Shown one piece after another: positions 8,932 through 17,023 of a DNA stretch of 64,000 nt. The stretch is from Streptomyces rugosispiralis (GTDB lineage Bacteria; Actinomycetota; Actinomycetes; Streptomycetales; Streptomycetaceae): contig NZ_JANIAA010000014.1 in NCBI RefSeq assembly GCF_024505145.1, forward strand, positions 140,443-204,442, given 5' to 3'. The notes beneath the pieces were generated by a model. That model saw nothing but the letters and a program-made list of their open reading frames with translations. It was not told where the DNA came from and ran no database searches. Position numbers and translations under genes: made by a program. Position 1 is the first letter of the stretch, and the number at the start of each line of letters is the position of its first letter.

Positions 8932-10074
8932 CTACTTGTCGATGTCGCCGACGACGAAGAAGAGCGACCCCAGGATCGCCACCATGTCGGCGACGAGAGT
9001 GCCCGGCAGCAGCTCGGTGAGCGCCTGGATGTTGTTGTACGACGCCGAGCGGAGCTTCAGCCGGTACGGCGTCTTCTCGCCCTTGGAGACGAGGTAGTAG
9101 CCGTTGAGGCCGAGCGGGTTCTCGGTCCAGGCGTAGGTGTGGCCCTCGGGCGCCTTGAGCACCTTCGGCAGCCGCTGGTTGATCGGCCCCGGCGGGAGCT
9201 CGTCCAGCCGGTCCAGGCAGGCGTCGGCCAGCGCCAGCGAGGCGTGGGTCTGCTCCAGCAGGCATTCGAACCGGGCGAGGCAGTCGCCCTCCTCACGGAT
9301 GGCGACCTCGAGGACGTCCTGGAGCTCGGCGTAGGCCAGATACGGCTCGTCGCGCCGCAGATCGAAGTCGACGCCCGAGGCCCGTGCGATGGGGCCGCTG
9401 ACCCCGTACGCGTGCACCGTCTCGCGGGTCAGGACGCCGACGCCGCGGGTGCGGCCCCGGAAGATCTCGTTGCCGAGCACCAGGTCGTCGTACACGCCCA
9501 TCCGCGAGCGCACCTCGGCCACGGCCTGCCGGGCCCGGCCCAGCCAGCCCGCCGGGAGGTCCTCCTTGAGGCCGCCGACCCGGTTGAACATGTAGTGCAT
9601 CCGGCCGCCGGAGATCTCCTCCATGACGTGCTGGAGGTCCTCGCGCTCCCGGAACGCGTAGAAGATCGGCGTGATGCCGCCCAGCTCCAGCGGGTAGGAG
9701 CCGAGGAACATCAGGTGGTTCAGGACCCGGTTGAGCTCGGCGAGCAGCGTACGGGTCCACACGGCGCGCTCGGGGACCTCCATGCCCAGCATCCGCTCGA
9801 CGGCGAGCACGACGCCGAGTTCGTTGGAGAAGGCGGAGAGCCAGTCGTGACGGTTGGCGAGCATGATGATCTGGCGGTAGTCGCGCGCCTCGAAGAGCTT
9901 CTCCGCGCCCCGGTGCATATAGCCGATCACCGGCTCGGCGCTCTGGATCCGCTCGCCGTCGAGGACCAGCCGCAGCCGTAGCACTCCATGGGTGGAGGGG
10001 TGCTGTGGGCCGATGTTGAGCACCATGTCCGTGCTCTCGGCGGCGCCGCCGATGCCGACTGTCGTCTCCGTCAT
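8932..10074 (-). CDS. nuoD: NADH-quinone oxidoreductase subunit D-like protein (orphan NuoD)
   Basis: A 380-residue homologue of the 49-kDa/NuoD subunit of respiratory complex I. It has the family opening NIGPQHPSTHGVLRL (residues 20-34), the conserved HRGAEKLFE (residues 54-62) close to the quinone site in known structures, and the standard C-terminal end FFVVGDIDK. It is shorter than usual operon-borne NuoD (roughly 400-440 residues). No other nuo gene lies nearby, so this is a stand-alone paralogue. The next gene upstream on the same strand encodes a MidA/NDUFAF7-type methyltransferase, whose mitochondrial relative modifies this very subunit. Start ATG 10074 gives MTETTVGIGG. Confidence 0.88.
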   Translation of the reverse strand: MTETTVGIGGAAESTDMVLNIGPQHPSTHGVLRLRLVLDGERIQSAEPVIGYMHRGAEKLFEARDYRQIIMLANRHDWLSAFSNELGVVLAVERMLGMEVPERAVWTRTLLAELNRVLNHLMFLGSYPLELGGITPIFYAFREREDLQHVMEEISGGRMHYMFNRVGGLKEDLPAGWLGRARQAVAEVRSRMGVYDDLVLGNEIFRGRTRGVGVLTRETVHAYGVSGPIARASGVDFDLRRDEPYLAYAELQDVLEVAIREEGDCLARFECLLEQTHASLALADACLDRLDELPPGPINQRLPKVLKAPEGHTYAWTENPLGLNGYYLVSKGEKTPYRLKLRSASYNNIQALTELLPGTLVADMVAILGSLFFVVGDIDK

Positions 10075-10098
10075 GCGTACCAGTCTCTCAGCCGCCCG

Positions 10099-10400
10099 GC
10101 GGGCCTTTCCCCTACCCGCCCCTCCCCGAACCAGGGGCTCCACCCCTGGACCCCGGGGTCCGGCGGCGGAGCCGTGTCCGGTGGCGGAGCCGCGTCCGGG
10201 TGGAGTCCCGCCCGGTGGTGGAGTCGCGTCCGGTGGTGGAGTCCCGCCCAGTGGTGGAGCCGCGTCCGGTGGTGGAGTCCCGCCCGGTGGCGGAGTCCCG
10301 TCCGGTGGTGGGGCCGCGTATCGATGTGCTGCGTGGTGGGGCCGGGGGTCTGGGGTGGAGCCCCAGTTGTGGGGAGGGGCGGGTAGGGGAAACGGCCCGC
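10099..10400. repeat. Long inverted repeat enclosing an 18-bp tandem array, between methyltransferase and nuoD
   Basis: The 354-bp stretch without a gene between 10075 and 10428 holds two long complementary arms. The left arm (10099-10147) and right arm (10352-10400) share runs such as TTTCCCCTACCCGCCCCTCC and GGGGCTCCACCCC. Between them, from about 10157 to 10321, lie about nine imperfect copies of an 18-bp unit close to ccggtggtggagtcccgc. Read on the plus strand the array would encode a hexapeptide repeat (ESRPVV), but there is no sign that it is translated. Confidence 0.85.
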
Positions 10401-10428
10401 CGCGGGCGTCAGGCCCCGTGGACACCCT

Positions 10429-11547
10429 CTACGTCCGGAGCACGTCGTGGGGCAGGTTCACCGGGTGCAGGAGCCAGGTGAAGGTGCCGAAGCCCGCGGG
10501 GTCGGTCAGCTCCGCGGCCTCGCCCGCCGCGCTGAGGGCGCGGACGTAGCCGGTGGGGTCGGTGGAGGCCAGGGCGAGCGGGGGACGGCGGGCGTCGACG
10601 CCCAGGGCGCGCAGGGCCTCGCGCTGGGTCATCAGCCCGGCGCCGGGTCCGGCCGCGGCAGCGGCCGCGGCGGTGGACGCGGTGGACGCGGCGGCGGATG
10701 CGGCCGCCGGGGCGGTGGACGTGCCCGTCGCGGCGGTGGACGCCGCCGTCGCGGCGGCGCACGCGTCCATCGCGACATGCGCCGTCAGATCGCAGGAGCC
10801 GTCGGGGACGGGCCGGACCTCGCGCCCCTCGCGGAAGCCGGTGAGCGTGCCGAAGGGGGGCCGGGTGGCGCGTTCGTGGGCGTAGTCGACGGCGACCGCG
10901 AGGCCCGCCCGCAGGGAGCCGACGGCCCGCGCCCAGACCGCGTCGCGCGGATGTCCGATCTCGGCGCGCAGCCCCGGTTCGGCGCCCGCCAGGGGCCACC
11001 AGCGGGCCAGCCAGGCCGCGTCCTCGCCGTCCACCGGGCCGCCCAGCCGCTCGGTGCCGTCCGGGGAGGCGAGATCCACCTCGACCCGGCGGGGCACGCC
11101 GTCCGCGTCGGTCTCGGCCACGTCCACGGGCACGTTGTCGAGCCACTCATTGGCGAACAGCAGCCCCGCGCACCCCTCCGGCGGGGCGTCGAGCCAGATG
11201 ATCCGCCCGTCCAGGCCCGCCGGCCGCTCCGCCCGCTCCACCGCGTACGGACGCAGCCGCCGGCCCAGCCCGTGCGGCAGACCGGGGGCCAGCGCGAGCA
11301 CCCGGGTGAGCAACTCGCCGCGGCCGGCGCCCAGGTCCACCAGCGCCACCTCGGCGGGGCGCCCCAGCGCCTCGTCCACCCGGCACAGCAACTCCGCGAC
11401 CGCCCGCGCGAACAGCGGTGAGGCATGCACCGACGTACGGAAATGCCCGGCCGGGCCCTCCGGGCGGCGGAAGAAGCCGCCCCCTCCGTACAGCGCGCGT
11501 TCGGCCGCCGTACGCCATCCGCTCCACTCATGCTTCTCACTCGCCAC
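10429..11547 (-). CDS. SAM-dependent methyltransferase, MidA/NDUFAF7 family (DUF185)
   Basis: A 372-residue class I methyltransferase. VALVDLGAGRGELLTRVLAL (about residues 67-86) is the SAM-binding motif I, and LLFANEWLDNVPVD is the following family motif. FRTSVHASPLFARAVAELL near the N-terminus is typical of the MidA family. Residues about 255-305 are an Ala/Thr/Ser-rich insertion, likely a flexible loop. In mitochondria this family dimethylates an arginine of the NuoD-type complex I subunit. Here the gene lies directly upstream of an orphan nuoD on the same strand. The start is GTG 11547, with no good ribosome binding site upstream. Confidence 0.82.
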   Translation of the reverse strand: MASEKHEWSGWRTAAERALYGGGGFFRRPEGPAGHFRTSVHASPLFARAVAELLCRVDEALGRPAEVALVDLGAGRGELLTRVLALAPGLPHGLGRRLRPYAVERAERPAGLDGRIIWLDAPPEGCAGLLFANEWLDNVPVDVAETDADGVPRRVEVDLASPDGTERLGGPVDGEDAAWLARWWPLAGAEPGLRAEIGHPRDAVWARAVGSLRAGLAVAVDYAHERATRPPFGTLTGFREGREVRPVPDGSCDLTAHVAMDACAAATAASTAATGTSTAPAAASAAASTASTAAAAAAAGPGAGLMTQREALRALGVDARRPPLALASTDPTGYVRALSAAGEAAELTDPAGFGTFTWLLHPVNLPHDVLRT

Positions 11548-11656
11548 ACCGACACGCTATGCGGAGTGGTCTCCACCTTGGGGAGTAGGGCCGGGGGTCG
11601 CGGATCGCCCCTCGGGCTGACCCGGGAGGGGTCCGGCGATGCCTACGCTGGGTGAC

Positions 11657-12853
11657 GTGCAGCGCCTCTACGAATTTCTCCGCAGGCATCCGACAGGGGT
11701 GGACACCTTCTGGGCCGTCCTCCTTGTCGCTTCCGGGTTCCTGTGGCTCGTGGAGGCGTCGCTGGGCCGGGGCTCCCGCGTCGCGGGCGTGCCGATCGTC
11801 CTGGCGCTGGGGGCGACGATCGCGCTGCGCCGCCGGGCCCCCGAGAAGATGCTGGTGCTCGCCATCCTGTGCGGTCTCGCCCAGATGGCCGGGAACGTCC
11901 AGCCCAATGTGGCCGACTTCGCCATGCTGGTGATCGTCTACACGGTGGCGGTCGCCTCCTCGCGCCCGGCCTCCCGCTTCGCGCTGGGCGTGGCGATCAG
12001 CGCCGCCCCCCTCGCCACCCTCCGCTGGCCGCACTCCCAGCAGGGCTGGTGGGAGGACGTGGTCTCGGCGGTCTTCGTCTGCATCCCCTTCGTGCTGGCC
12101 TGGGTGCTCGGCGACTCGATCCGCACCCGCCGCGCCTACTACGCGCAGTTGGAGGAGCGGGCCGCCCGGCTGGAGAAGGAGCGCGAGGCGCAGTCGAAGG
12201 TCGCGGTGGCCGCCGAGCGCGCCCGGATCGCGCGGGAGCTGCACGATGTCGTGGCGCACAACGTGTCGGTGATGGTGGTGCAGGCGGACGGCGCCGCGTA
12301 CGTCCTGGACTCCTCGCCCGAGCAGACCCGGCAGGCGCTGGAGACGATCTCCGGCACCGGCCGCCAGGCGCTCGCCGAGATGCGGCGGCTGCTGGGCGTG
12401 TTGCGCACCGGGGAGCCGGGCGAGGAGAACGACTACGTCCCGCAGCCGGACGTCGAGCAGATCGACGAGCTCGTGGAGCAGGTGCGCGGCGCCGGGCTCC
12501 CGGTGGACTTCAAGGTCGTGGGCAGTCCGCGCCAGCTCCCCAGCGGGGTCGAGCTGACCGCGTACCGCATCGTGCAGGAGGCGCTCACCAACACCCGTAA
12601 GCACGGCGGCCCGGACGTGGGCGCGAGCGTCCGCCTCACCTACTTCGACGACGGGCTCGGGCTGCTGGTCGAGGACGACGGGCGGGGTGCGCAGCGCGAG
12701 ATGTACGAGGACGGCGGCGCGGACGGCAGCGGCCATGGTCTGATCGGGATGCGGGAGCGCGTCGGCATGGTGGGCGGCACGCTCGACGCGGGCCCGCGAC
12801 CGGGCGGCGGCTTCCGGATCAGTGCGCTGCTGCCGCTCAAGCCGGTTCGTTGA
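11657..12853 (+). CDS. Sensor histidine kinase (HisKA_3 type), partner of the 12928 regulator
   Basis: A 398-residue membrane kinase. The N-terminal 150 residues carry about four to five hydrophobic segments. The dimerisation and phosphoacceptor box is ERARIARELHDVVAHNVSVM, with the phosphorylated His at about residue 196. The C-terminus is a HATPase_c domain with EALTNTRKHG (N-box) and glycine-rich HGLIGMRERV. I prefer GTG 11657 (VQRLYEFLRRHPT) because related kinases start there and because TACGCT (11644-11649) sits seven bases upstream, suggesting a leaderless mRNA. ATG 11639 with GGGAGGGG upstream is the alternative. The signal is unknown. Confidence 0.88.
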   Translation: MQRLYEFLRRHPTGVDTFWAVLLVASGFLWLVEASLGRGSRVAGVPIVLALGATIALRRRAPEKMLVLAILCGLAQMAGNVQPNVADFAMLVIVYTVAVASSRPASRFALGVAISAAPLATLRWPHSQQGWWEDVVSAVFVCIPFVLAWVLGDSIRTRRAYYAQLEERAARLEKEREAQSKVAVAAERARIARELHDVVAHNVSVMVVQADGAAYVLDSSPEQTRQALETISGTGRQALAEMRRLLGVLRTGEPGEENDYVPQPDVEQIDELVEQVRGAGLPVDFKVVGSPRQLPSGVELTAYRIVQEALTNTRKHGGPDVGASVRLTYFDDGLGLLVEDDGRGAQREMYEDGGADGSGHGLIGMRERVGMVGGTLDAGPRPGGGFRISALLPLKPVR

Positions 12854-12927
12854 GCCACCGGTTCGTTGAGCCATCTGATAGATGCTGTAGGCCGGCTGCC
12901 AGGCCAGAGGGAAGGGACCCGTCCGGG

Positions 12928-13614
12928 ATGTCGATCCGCGTCATGCTCGTCGATGACCAAGTGCTGCTGCGCACCGGCTTCCGGATGGTGCTCGCGGCCC
13001 AGCCCGATATGGAGGTCGTCGCCGAGGCGGGCGACGGGGTGGAGGCGCTGCGGGTGCTGCGCTCCACCGAGGTGGACGTCGTCCTGATGGACGTCCGGAT
13101 GCCCAGGCTGGACGGGGTGGAGGCGACCCGGCGGATATGTGAGCAGGAGGGCGCGCCGAAGGTCATCATCCTGACCACGTTCGACCTGGACGAGTACGCC
13201 TTCTCCGCGCTCAAGGCCGGGGCCGGCGGCTTCATGCTCAAGGATGTGCCGCCGGGTGAGCTGCTCGCGGCGATCCGCGCGGTGCACAGCGGTGACGCGG
13301 TGGTCGCGCCCAGCACGACGCGCCGGCTGCTGGACCGGTTCGCGCCAATGCTGCCGGGCGGCGGCTCCGGGGGCCGGGTCCGCCCGGAGCTGGACCGGCT
13401 CACCGACCGGGAGCGCGAGGTGGTGCTGCTGGTCGCGCAGGGCCTGTCGAACAGCGAGATCGCGGCACGGCTGGTGCTGTCCGAGGCGACCGTGAAGACC
13501 CATGTCGGCCGCATCCTCACCAAGTTGGAGCTGCGGGACCGGGTGCAGGTGGTGGTGATGGCCTACGAGACCGGACTGGTCCGGGCCGGGGGGTCGGCGG
13601 GACCGGCCCGCTGA
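12928..13614 (+). CDS. Two-component response regulator, NarL/FixJ (LuxR) family
   Basis: A 228-residue regulator. The receiver domain has the acidic pair D9/D10, the phosphoacceptor D55 in VVLMDVRMP, and the conserved Lys in FMLKDVPPGEL. The C-terminal LuxR-type HTH reads LTDREREVVLLVAQGLSNSE followed by SEATVKTHVGRILTKL. Start ATG 12928 follows a GAAGGGA site. It lies 74 bp downstream of the sensor kinase in the same direction, so the two form one system. The target genes cannot be inferred, although similar Streptomyces pairs often act on their neighbours. Confidence 0.9.
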   Translation: MSIRVMLVDDQVLLRTGFRMVLAAQPDMEVVAEAGDGVEALRVLRSTEVDVVLMDVRMPRLDGVEATRRICEQEGAPKVIILTTFDLDEYAFSALKAGAGGFMLKDVPPGELLAAIRAVHSGDAVVAPSTTRRLLDRFAPMLPGGGSGGRVRPELDRLTDREREVVLLVAQGLSNSEIAARLVLSEATVKTHVGRILTKLELRDRVQVVVMAYETGLVRAGGSAGPAR

Positions 13615-13640
13615 GGCGGCGTCCTTCACGTCGAGGCGGC

Positions 13641-13744
13641 GTCCTTACGGGCGGCGCGACCGTCTTACGGGCGGCGCGACCGTCTTACGGGCCGCGACAG
13701 TCCTACGGTTGGCGCGACCGCCTTACGGTCGCAGCGGTCGCCTT
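13641..13744. repeat. About five copies of a 20-bp tandem repeat between convergent genes
   Basis: Imperfect tandem units close to tcttacgggcggcgcgaccg fill the gap between the response regulator and the ArsR gene, which converge here. The first two copies are nearly identical; later copies drift. Confidence 0.75.
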
Positions 13745-13762
13745 GCCGTTCGTCCCGCCGTC

Positions 13763-14110
13763 CTACCGTGTGTCCTCGCCGTTCTGTGGCCGCTCGCGCA
13801 GGACCAGGTCGAGCAGTCCGGGGAAGCGGTGGTCGAACTCGGGGCGGCGCAGCCGGTTGACCCGCTTGGGGCCCAGGTCGCGCTGCTCGATCAGACCGGC
13901 CGCGCGCAGCACCGAGAAGTGGTGGCTGAGGGCCGCCTTGCCCACGGGGACGTCGAAGGTGCCGCAGGCGTGCTCCCAGTCGGCCGCCGTGGCGAGTTCG
14001 CGGACCAGTTGGAGCCGTACGGGGTCGGCGAGCGCCGCGAGCGCGGTCTGCACGGGGACGTCGTCGGGGTGGGTGTGGCGCGGCGCGGACCGGTGGCTTC
14101 GGTTGCTCAT
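13763..14110 (-). CDS. ArsR-family winged-helix transcriptional regulator
   Basis: A 115-residue single-domain repressor. ALAALADPVRLQLVRELATA is the first helix pair of the fold and KAALSHHFSVLRAAGLIEQR is the recognition helix and wing entry typical of ArsR proteins. I see no metal-binding CxC in the recognition helix; the single Cys lies in HACGTFDVPVGKAAL, so a metal is not an obvious ligand. Start ATG 14110 follows GGAGGAGCGGCG. Another ArsR-type gene lies just upstream on the same strand, 78 bp away. Confidence 0.82.
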   Translation of the reverse strand: MSNRSHRSAPRHTHPDDVPVQTALAALADPVRLQLVRELATAADWEHACGTFDVPVGKAALSHHFSVLRAAGLIEQRDLGPKRVNRLRRPEFDHRFPGLLDLVLRERPQNGEDTR

Positions 14111-14188
14111 CGCCGCTCCTCCGCCGCTCGCTGCTCCGGTTCCGACCGCGTTCACTGTGCGGTGAACATTTTAGGCGGGGCCGGCGCC

Positions 14189-15271
14189 CTAGCGCAGAAC
14201 GCTCTCCAGGAAGTCGCTGCCCAGCCGGGCGACCGACGGCAGGTCGAGCTGGTGCAGCACATAGCGGCCGCGGCGGCGGGTGGTGAGCAGACCGGCCTTC
14301 TTCAGCACGGCGATATGGCGGGAGACCTCCGGGGGCGTGATGCCGTACGACTCGGAGAGCTCACCGGTGGTGTGCGGGCCGCGGGCCAGGGTGCGGCACA
14401 GCCGCATCCGCATCGGGTGGGCCAGGGCCTCGAGGCGGCGCTGGACGAGCTCCAGGGCGGCGGGCGGGGGCAGCTCGGGCGTGGCGACCGGGTACTGGAT
14501 CACCGGGCGCCAGCCGGGGGCGTGCAGGACGATGAGGTGCGGCCAGCCGAAGGCGGTCGGGATGAAGGTGACGCCGTCGCCGTACGCCGTCGTACGGCCG
14601 CCCGCCAGCTTGTCGACCAGGATGCTGTCCCCGTCCGCCGAAAGCGACAGCGCGGCGGAGGCCGCCGCCAGCGCCTCCGCGAGCCCCTTGCGCTGGAGCA
14701 GCTCGGCCTTGTGGCGGGCGTCGGCGGCCAGCTGGATCCGCACCCGCCGCCAGGTGTCGGCGAAGAACGCCTGGTCGCAGTCCTCCAGCAGCCGTCGCAG
14801 CCAGACCCGCAGCCCGTCCGGGTCCTCCAGCATGCGGTCGGTGAAGGCCGCCTGCCGCGGCCCCCGGGCGGCCGCCATCTCGCGGACCCGGGCCCGTTCG
14901 TCCGCGTCCACCAGCGGCGAGGGGGTGTGCCGGGTGTACGAGGTGGAGCAGGCGATCTCGAAGGCGGCCGCCACGAACGTCTCGTCGTCGATCCGGTCCA
15001 GCGCGTCCAGCTCCTCGGCGAGCGTCGCCCCGGGGGCGGCCGGGAGCAGCAGATCGGAGCGGGCGGTGCGCCACAGGAAGTCCGCCTCGCAGAGCCGGTC
15101 CGCCAGGTCCGGCTTGAGCGCCGAGGCGGTGGCGGTGGCCCAGCCGTGCAGCCCGGGGTGGTGGCCGGGCTCGGACAGCACATGGAGCGCGGCGCCCAGC
15201 TCGGCGAGCGGGGACGGGCTGAAGACGATGCGCTCGGGCGGCAGCCCGGCGATGTCGATGACATTGGCCAT
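14189..15271 (-). CDS. DUF5937-type regulator with C-terminal ArsR helix-turn-helix
   Basis: A 360-residue regulator. The N-terminal 270 residues match the DUF5937-like region (opening IDIAGLPPERIVFSPSPLAELGAALHVL), which may bind a ligand. The last 90 residues are a winged helix: LEALAHPMRMRLCRTLARGP, then TTGELSESYGITPPEVSRHI as recognition helix, then KKAGLLTTRRRGRYVLHQLD as the wing. Many Streptomyces copies sit beside genes they regulate, often exporters; here the divergent gene at 15371 is a small unknown. The ligand is unknown. Confidence 0.82.
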   Translation of the reverse strand: MANVIDIAGLPPERIVFSPSPLAELGAALHVLSEPGHHPGLHGWATATASALKPDLADRLCEADFLWRTARSDLLLPAAPGATLAEELDALDRIDDETFVAAAFEIACSTSYTRHTPSPLVDADERARVREMAAARGPRQAAFTDRMLEDPDGLRVWLRRLLEDCDQAFFADTWRRVRIQLAADARHKAELLQRKGLAEALAAASAALSLSADGDSILVDKLAGGRTTAYGDGVTFIPTAFGWPHLIVLHAPGWRPVIQYPVATPELPPPAALELVQRRLEALAHPMRMRLCRTLARGPHTTGELSESYGITPPEVSRHIAVLKKAGLLTTRRRGRYVLHQLDLPSVARLGSDFLESVLR

Positions 15272-15370
15272 GACCCCATGGTGCGGGGAGCCCCGGCCCG
15301 GCGTCCCCTCGTTTGACGTCCATCGTCAAACGGCGTGACCGGCGCCCCGGGCCGGGCGGACGGTCGAGCC

Positions 15371-15715
15371 ATGTCCCTCACCGAGCAGTACGCACTCGAC
15401 CTGTACCGGGCCGCCCAGCGCGGCGAAGCCGCCCCGCCCGCACCGGGCCGGCACGACTGGCGCACCCTCCGGGAGCTGCGGGAGTACCGCGACTTCCGGG
15501 CCGTGGTGGCGGGCCGCCCGGTCCGCCGCGGCGGCCGCCATGGCCGCCTTACGGACGCCCTGCGCTCCGTAAGGGCGATCCGGGAGGTGTTCGCGCGGCG
15601 CCGGTCAGCCGTCCCCGTCCGTGAGCTCGCGGACCGCCATGAGTTCCCGGGCGCGGTCGAGGAAGGCGTTGGCCGCGGCCGTGACGTCGTCGGCCGTCCA
15701 CTCGAGTGCGGATGA
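15371..15715 (+). CDS. Small hypothetical protein, divergent from the DUF5937 regulator
   Basis: A possible 114-residue protein starting MSLTEQYALDLYRAAQRGE. The first 60 residues are charged and helical with no domain I know. The gene starts about 100 bp from the divergent regulator and could be its target. The last 37 codons overlap the 3' end of the threonine aldolase on the other strand by 111 bp, which is suspicious: the real protein may be shorter in relatives, with the stop lost here. Codon use is normal for the first half. Confidence is limited. Confidence 0.45.
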   Translation: MSLTEQYALDLYRAAQRGEAAPPAPGRHDWRTLRELREYRDFRAVVAGRPVRRGGRHGRLTDALRSVRAIREVFARRRSAVPVRELADRHEFPGAVEEGVGRGRDVVGRPLECG

Positions 15716-16876
15716 GGCGACCGTCAGCTCCGTCATGGCCAGGCCGGGCGGCCCCGGCTCCCGCCAGCGACGGAACAGCACCGTCCGGGTCTCCTCCGCC
15801 AGCCGCACCCCCGCCTCGTCCAGCACCGCCGCCGGATACGGCAGCCACACCTGGAACTGGTGGGTGTGCGGCACCTCCGGGTGCACCCGGGACCACCCCA
15901 CCCCCGCGGCCGTGAACGCCGTCCGCAGCGCCTCGGCCACGACCCGCGCGTGCGCCACGTACGACGGCAGCCTCGGCAGCTCGCGGTCCAGGCCGTCCAG
16001 CGCGGCCAGCGCCACCGGCCACTGCTGGAAGAGCTGGCCGCCGTACCGGTGGCGCCACGCCCTGGCCTCGGTCACCAGGGTCTCGGGCCCGGCCAGCGCC
16101 GCTCCCGAGAGGCCGCCGAGCGACTTGTAGAAGGACACGTAGACGGAGTCCGCCAGGGCCGCGATCTCCGGCAGCTCCCGGCCGAAGTGCGCCGTGCACT
16201 CCCACAGCCGCGCCCCGTCGAAGTGCACCACCGCGTCCCGCTCCCGGGCCGCCGCCACGGCCGCGACCAGCTCGTCCCACTCGGGCAGCACGAATCCGGC
16301 GTCGCGCAGCGGGAGTTCGAGGGCGAGGGTGCCGAACGGCTCGTCCAGGCCCCGGATCTCCTCTGCCGTGGGCGGCCGCGGCTCGCTCGTCGGACGCACC
16401 GCGCGCAGCCCGCTCACCGTCAGATACGCGTCCCGCTCATGCATGTCCAGATGGGCCAGCGGATGCAGCGCCACCACCGGACTGCCGGTCCGCCCCGCCC
16501 AGGAGCGCAGCGCGACCTGCTGCGCCATGGTGCCGGTGGGAAAGAACGCGGCGGCCTCCATGCCGAGCAGCTCGGCGACCCGCCGCTCGAGCTCCTCGAC
16601 GATGCCGCCGCCGTAGATGTCCACCCAGCCGTCCCCGTCGTACGACGCGGTGTCGGCCGTAAGGGCGGTCGTGAGGGCGGCCAGCCGCTCGGCGATCCGC
16701 ACCTCGGCGGGCCCGCGCGCGAGCGTCCGCTCGGCGCCGTGCCAGGCCGCGAGGCGGCGCGCCCGCGCGGCCCGTTCCGTCTCGCCGTCCGTGCCGCCCG
16801 TGCCGTCCATCTCGTCCGCCTCGTCCGTCCCGTCCGTCCCGCCCGTCCCGTCCGTCCCGTCCGTCCTGTCCGTCAT
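15605..16876 (-). CDS. Threonine aldolase family PLP enzyme (beta-eliminating lyase fold)
   Basis: A 423-residue PLP enzyme of the low-specificity L-threonine aldolase type, which cleaves threonine or allo-threonine to glycine and acetaldehyde. The PLP lysine is in SVYVSFYKSLGGLSGAALAG, the Asp that holds the pyridine nitrogen is in VVHFDGARLWE, and GMEAAAFFPTGTMAQQVAL holds the phosphate-binding turn. The first 36 residues are a Thr-Asp-Gly repeat coded by a short tandem repeat (about 16790-16876), not part of the enzyme fold. A start at the later in-frame ATG (MDGTGGTDGE) is possible. It is divergent from the pantothenate/NAD operon. Confidence 0.82.
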   Translation of the reverse strand: MTDRTDGTDGTGGTDGTDEADEMDGTGGTDGETERAARARRLAAWHGAERTLARGPAEVRIAERLAALTTALTADTASYDGDGWVDIYGGGIVEELERRVAELLGMEAAAFFPTGTMAQQVALRSWAGRTGSPVVALHPLAHLDMHERDAYLTVSGLRAVRPTSEPRPPTAEEIRGLDEPFGTLALELPLRDAGFVLPEWDELVAAVAAARERDAVVHFDGARLWECTAHFGRELPEIAALADSVYVSFYKSLGGLSGAALAGPETLVTEARAWRHRYGGQLFQQWPVALAALDGLDRELPRLPSYVAHARVVAEALRTAFTAAGVGWSRVHPEVPHTHQFQVWLPYPAAVLDEAGVRLAEETRTVLFRRWREPGPPGLAMTELTVASSALEWTADDVTAAANAFLDRARELMAVRELTDGDG

Positions 16877-17023
16877 GAGCTGATCATGTCGCACGTCTGT
16901 CCGTCGGACCACAGAGTTGTCCACAGGCCCGGACGTGCGGCCAAACCCCCCGGAAACACTCGCGTAGCATGGCGGGGAATCGTCCGGTACCCCCCGAGGA
17001 CTGGAACGGAAGGCCGTTGCCGC

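Noticed and set aside
10200..10481. Plus-strand ORF with ESRPVV hexapeptide repeats
   Set aside because: It is only the translation of the 18-bp tandem array inside an inverted repeat, with no start signal and no coding bias beyond the repeat.
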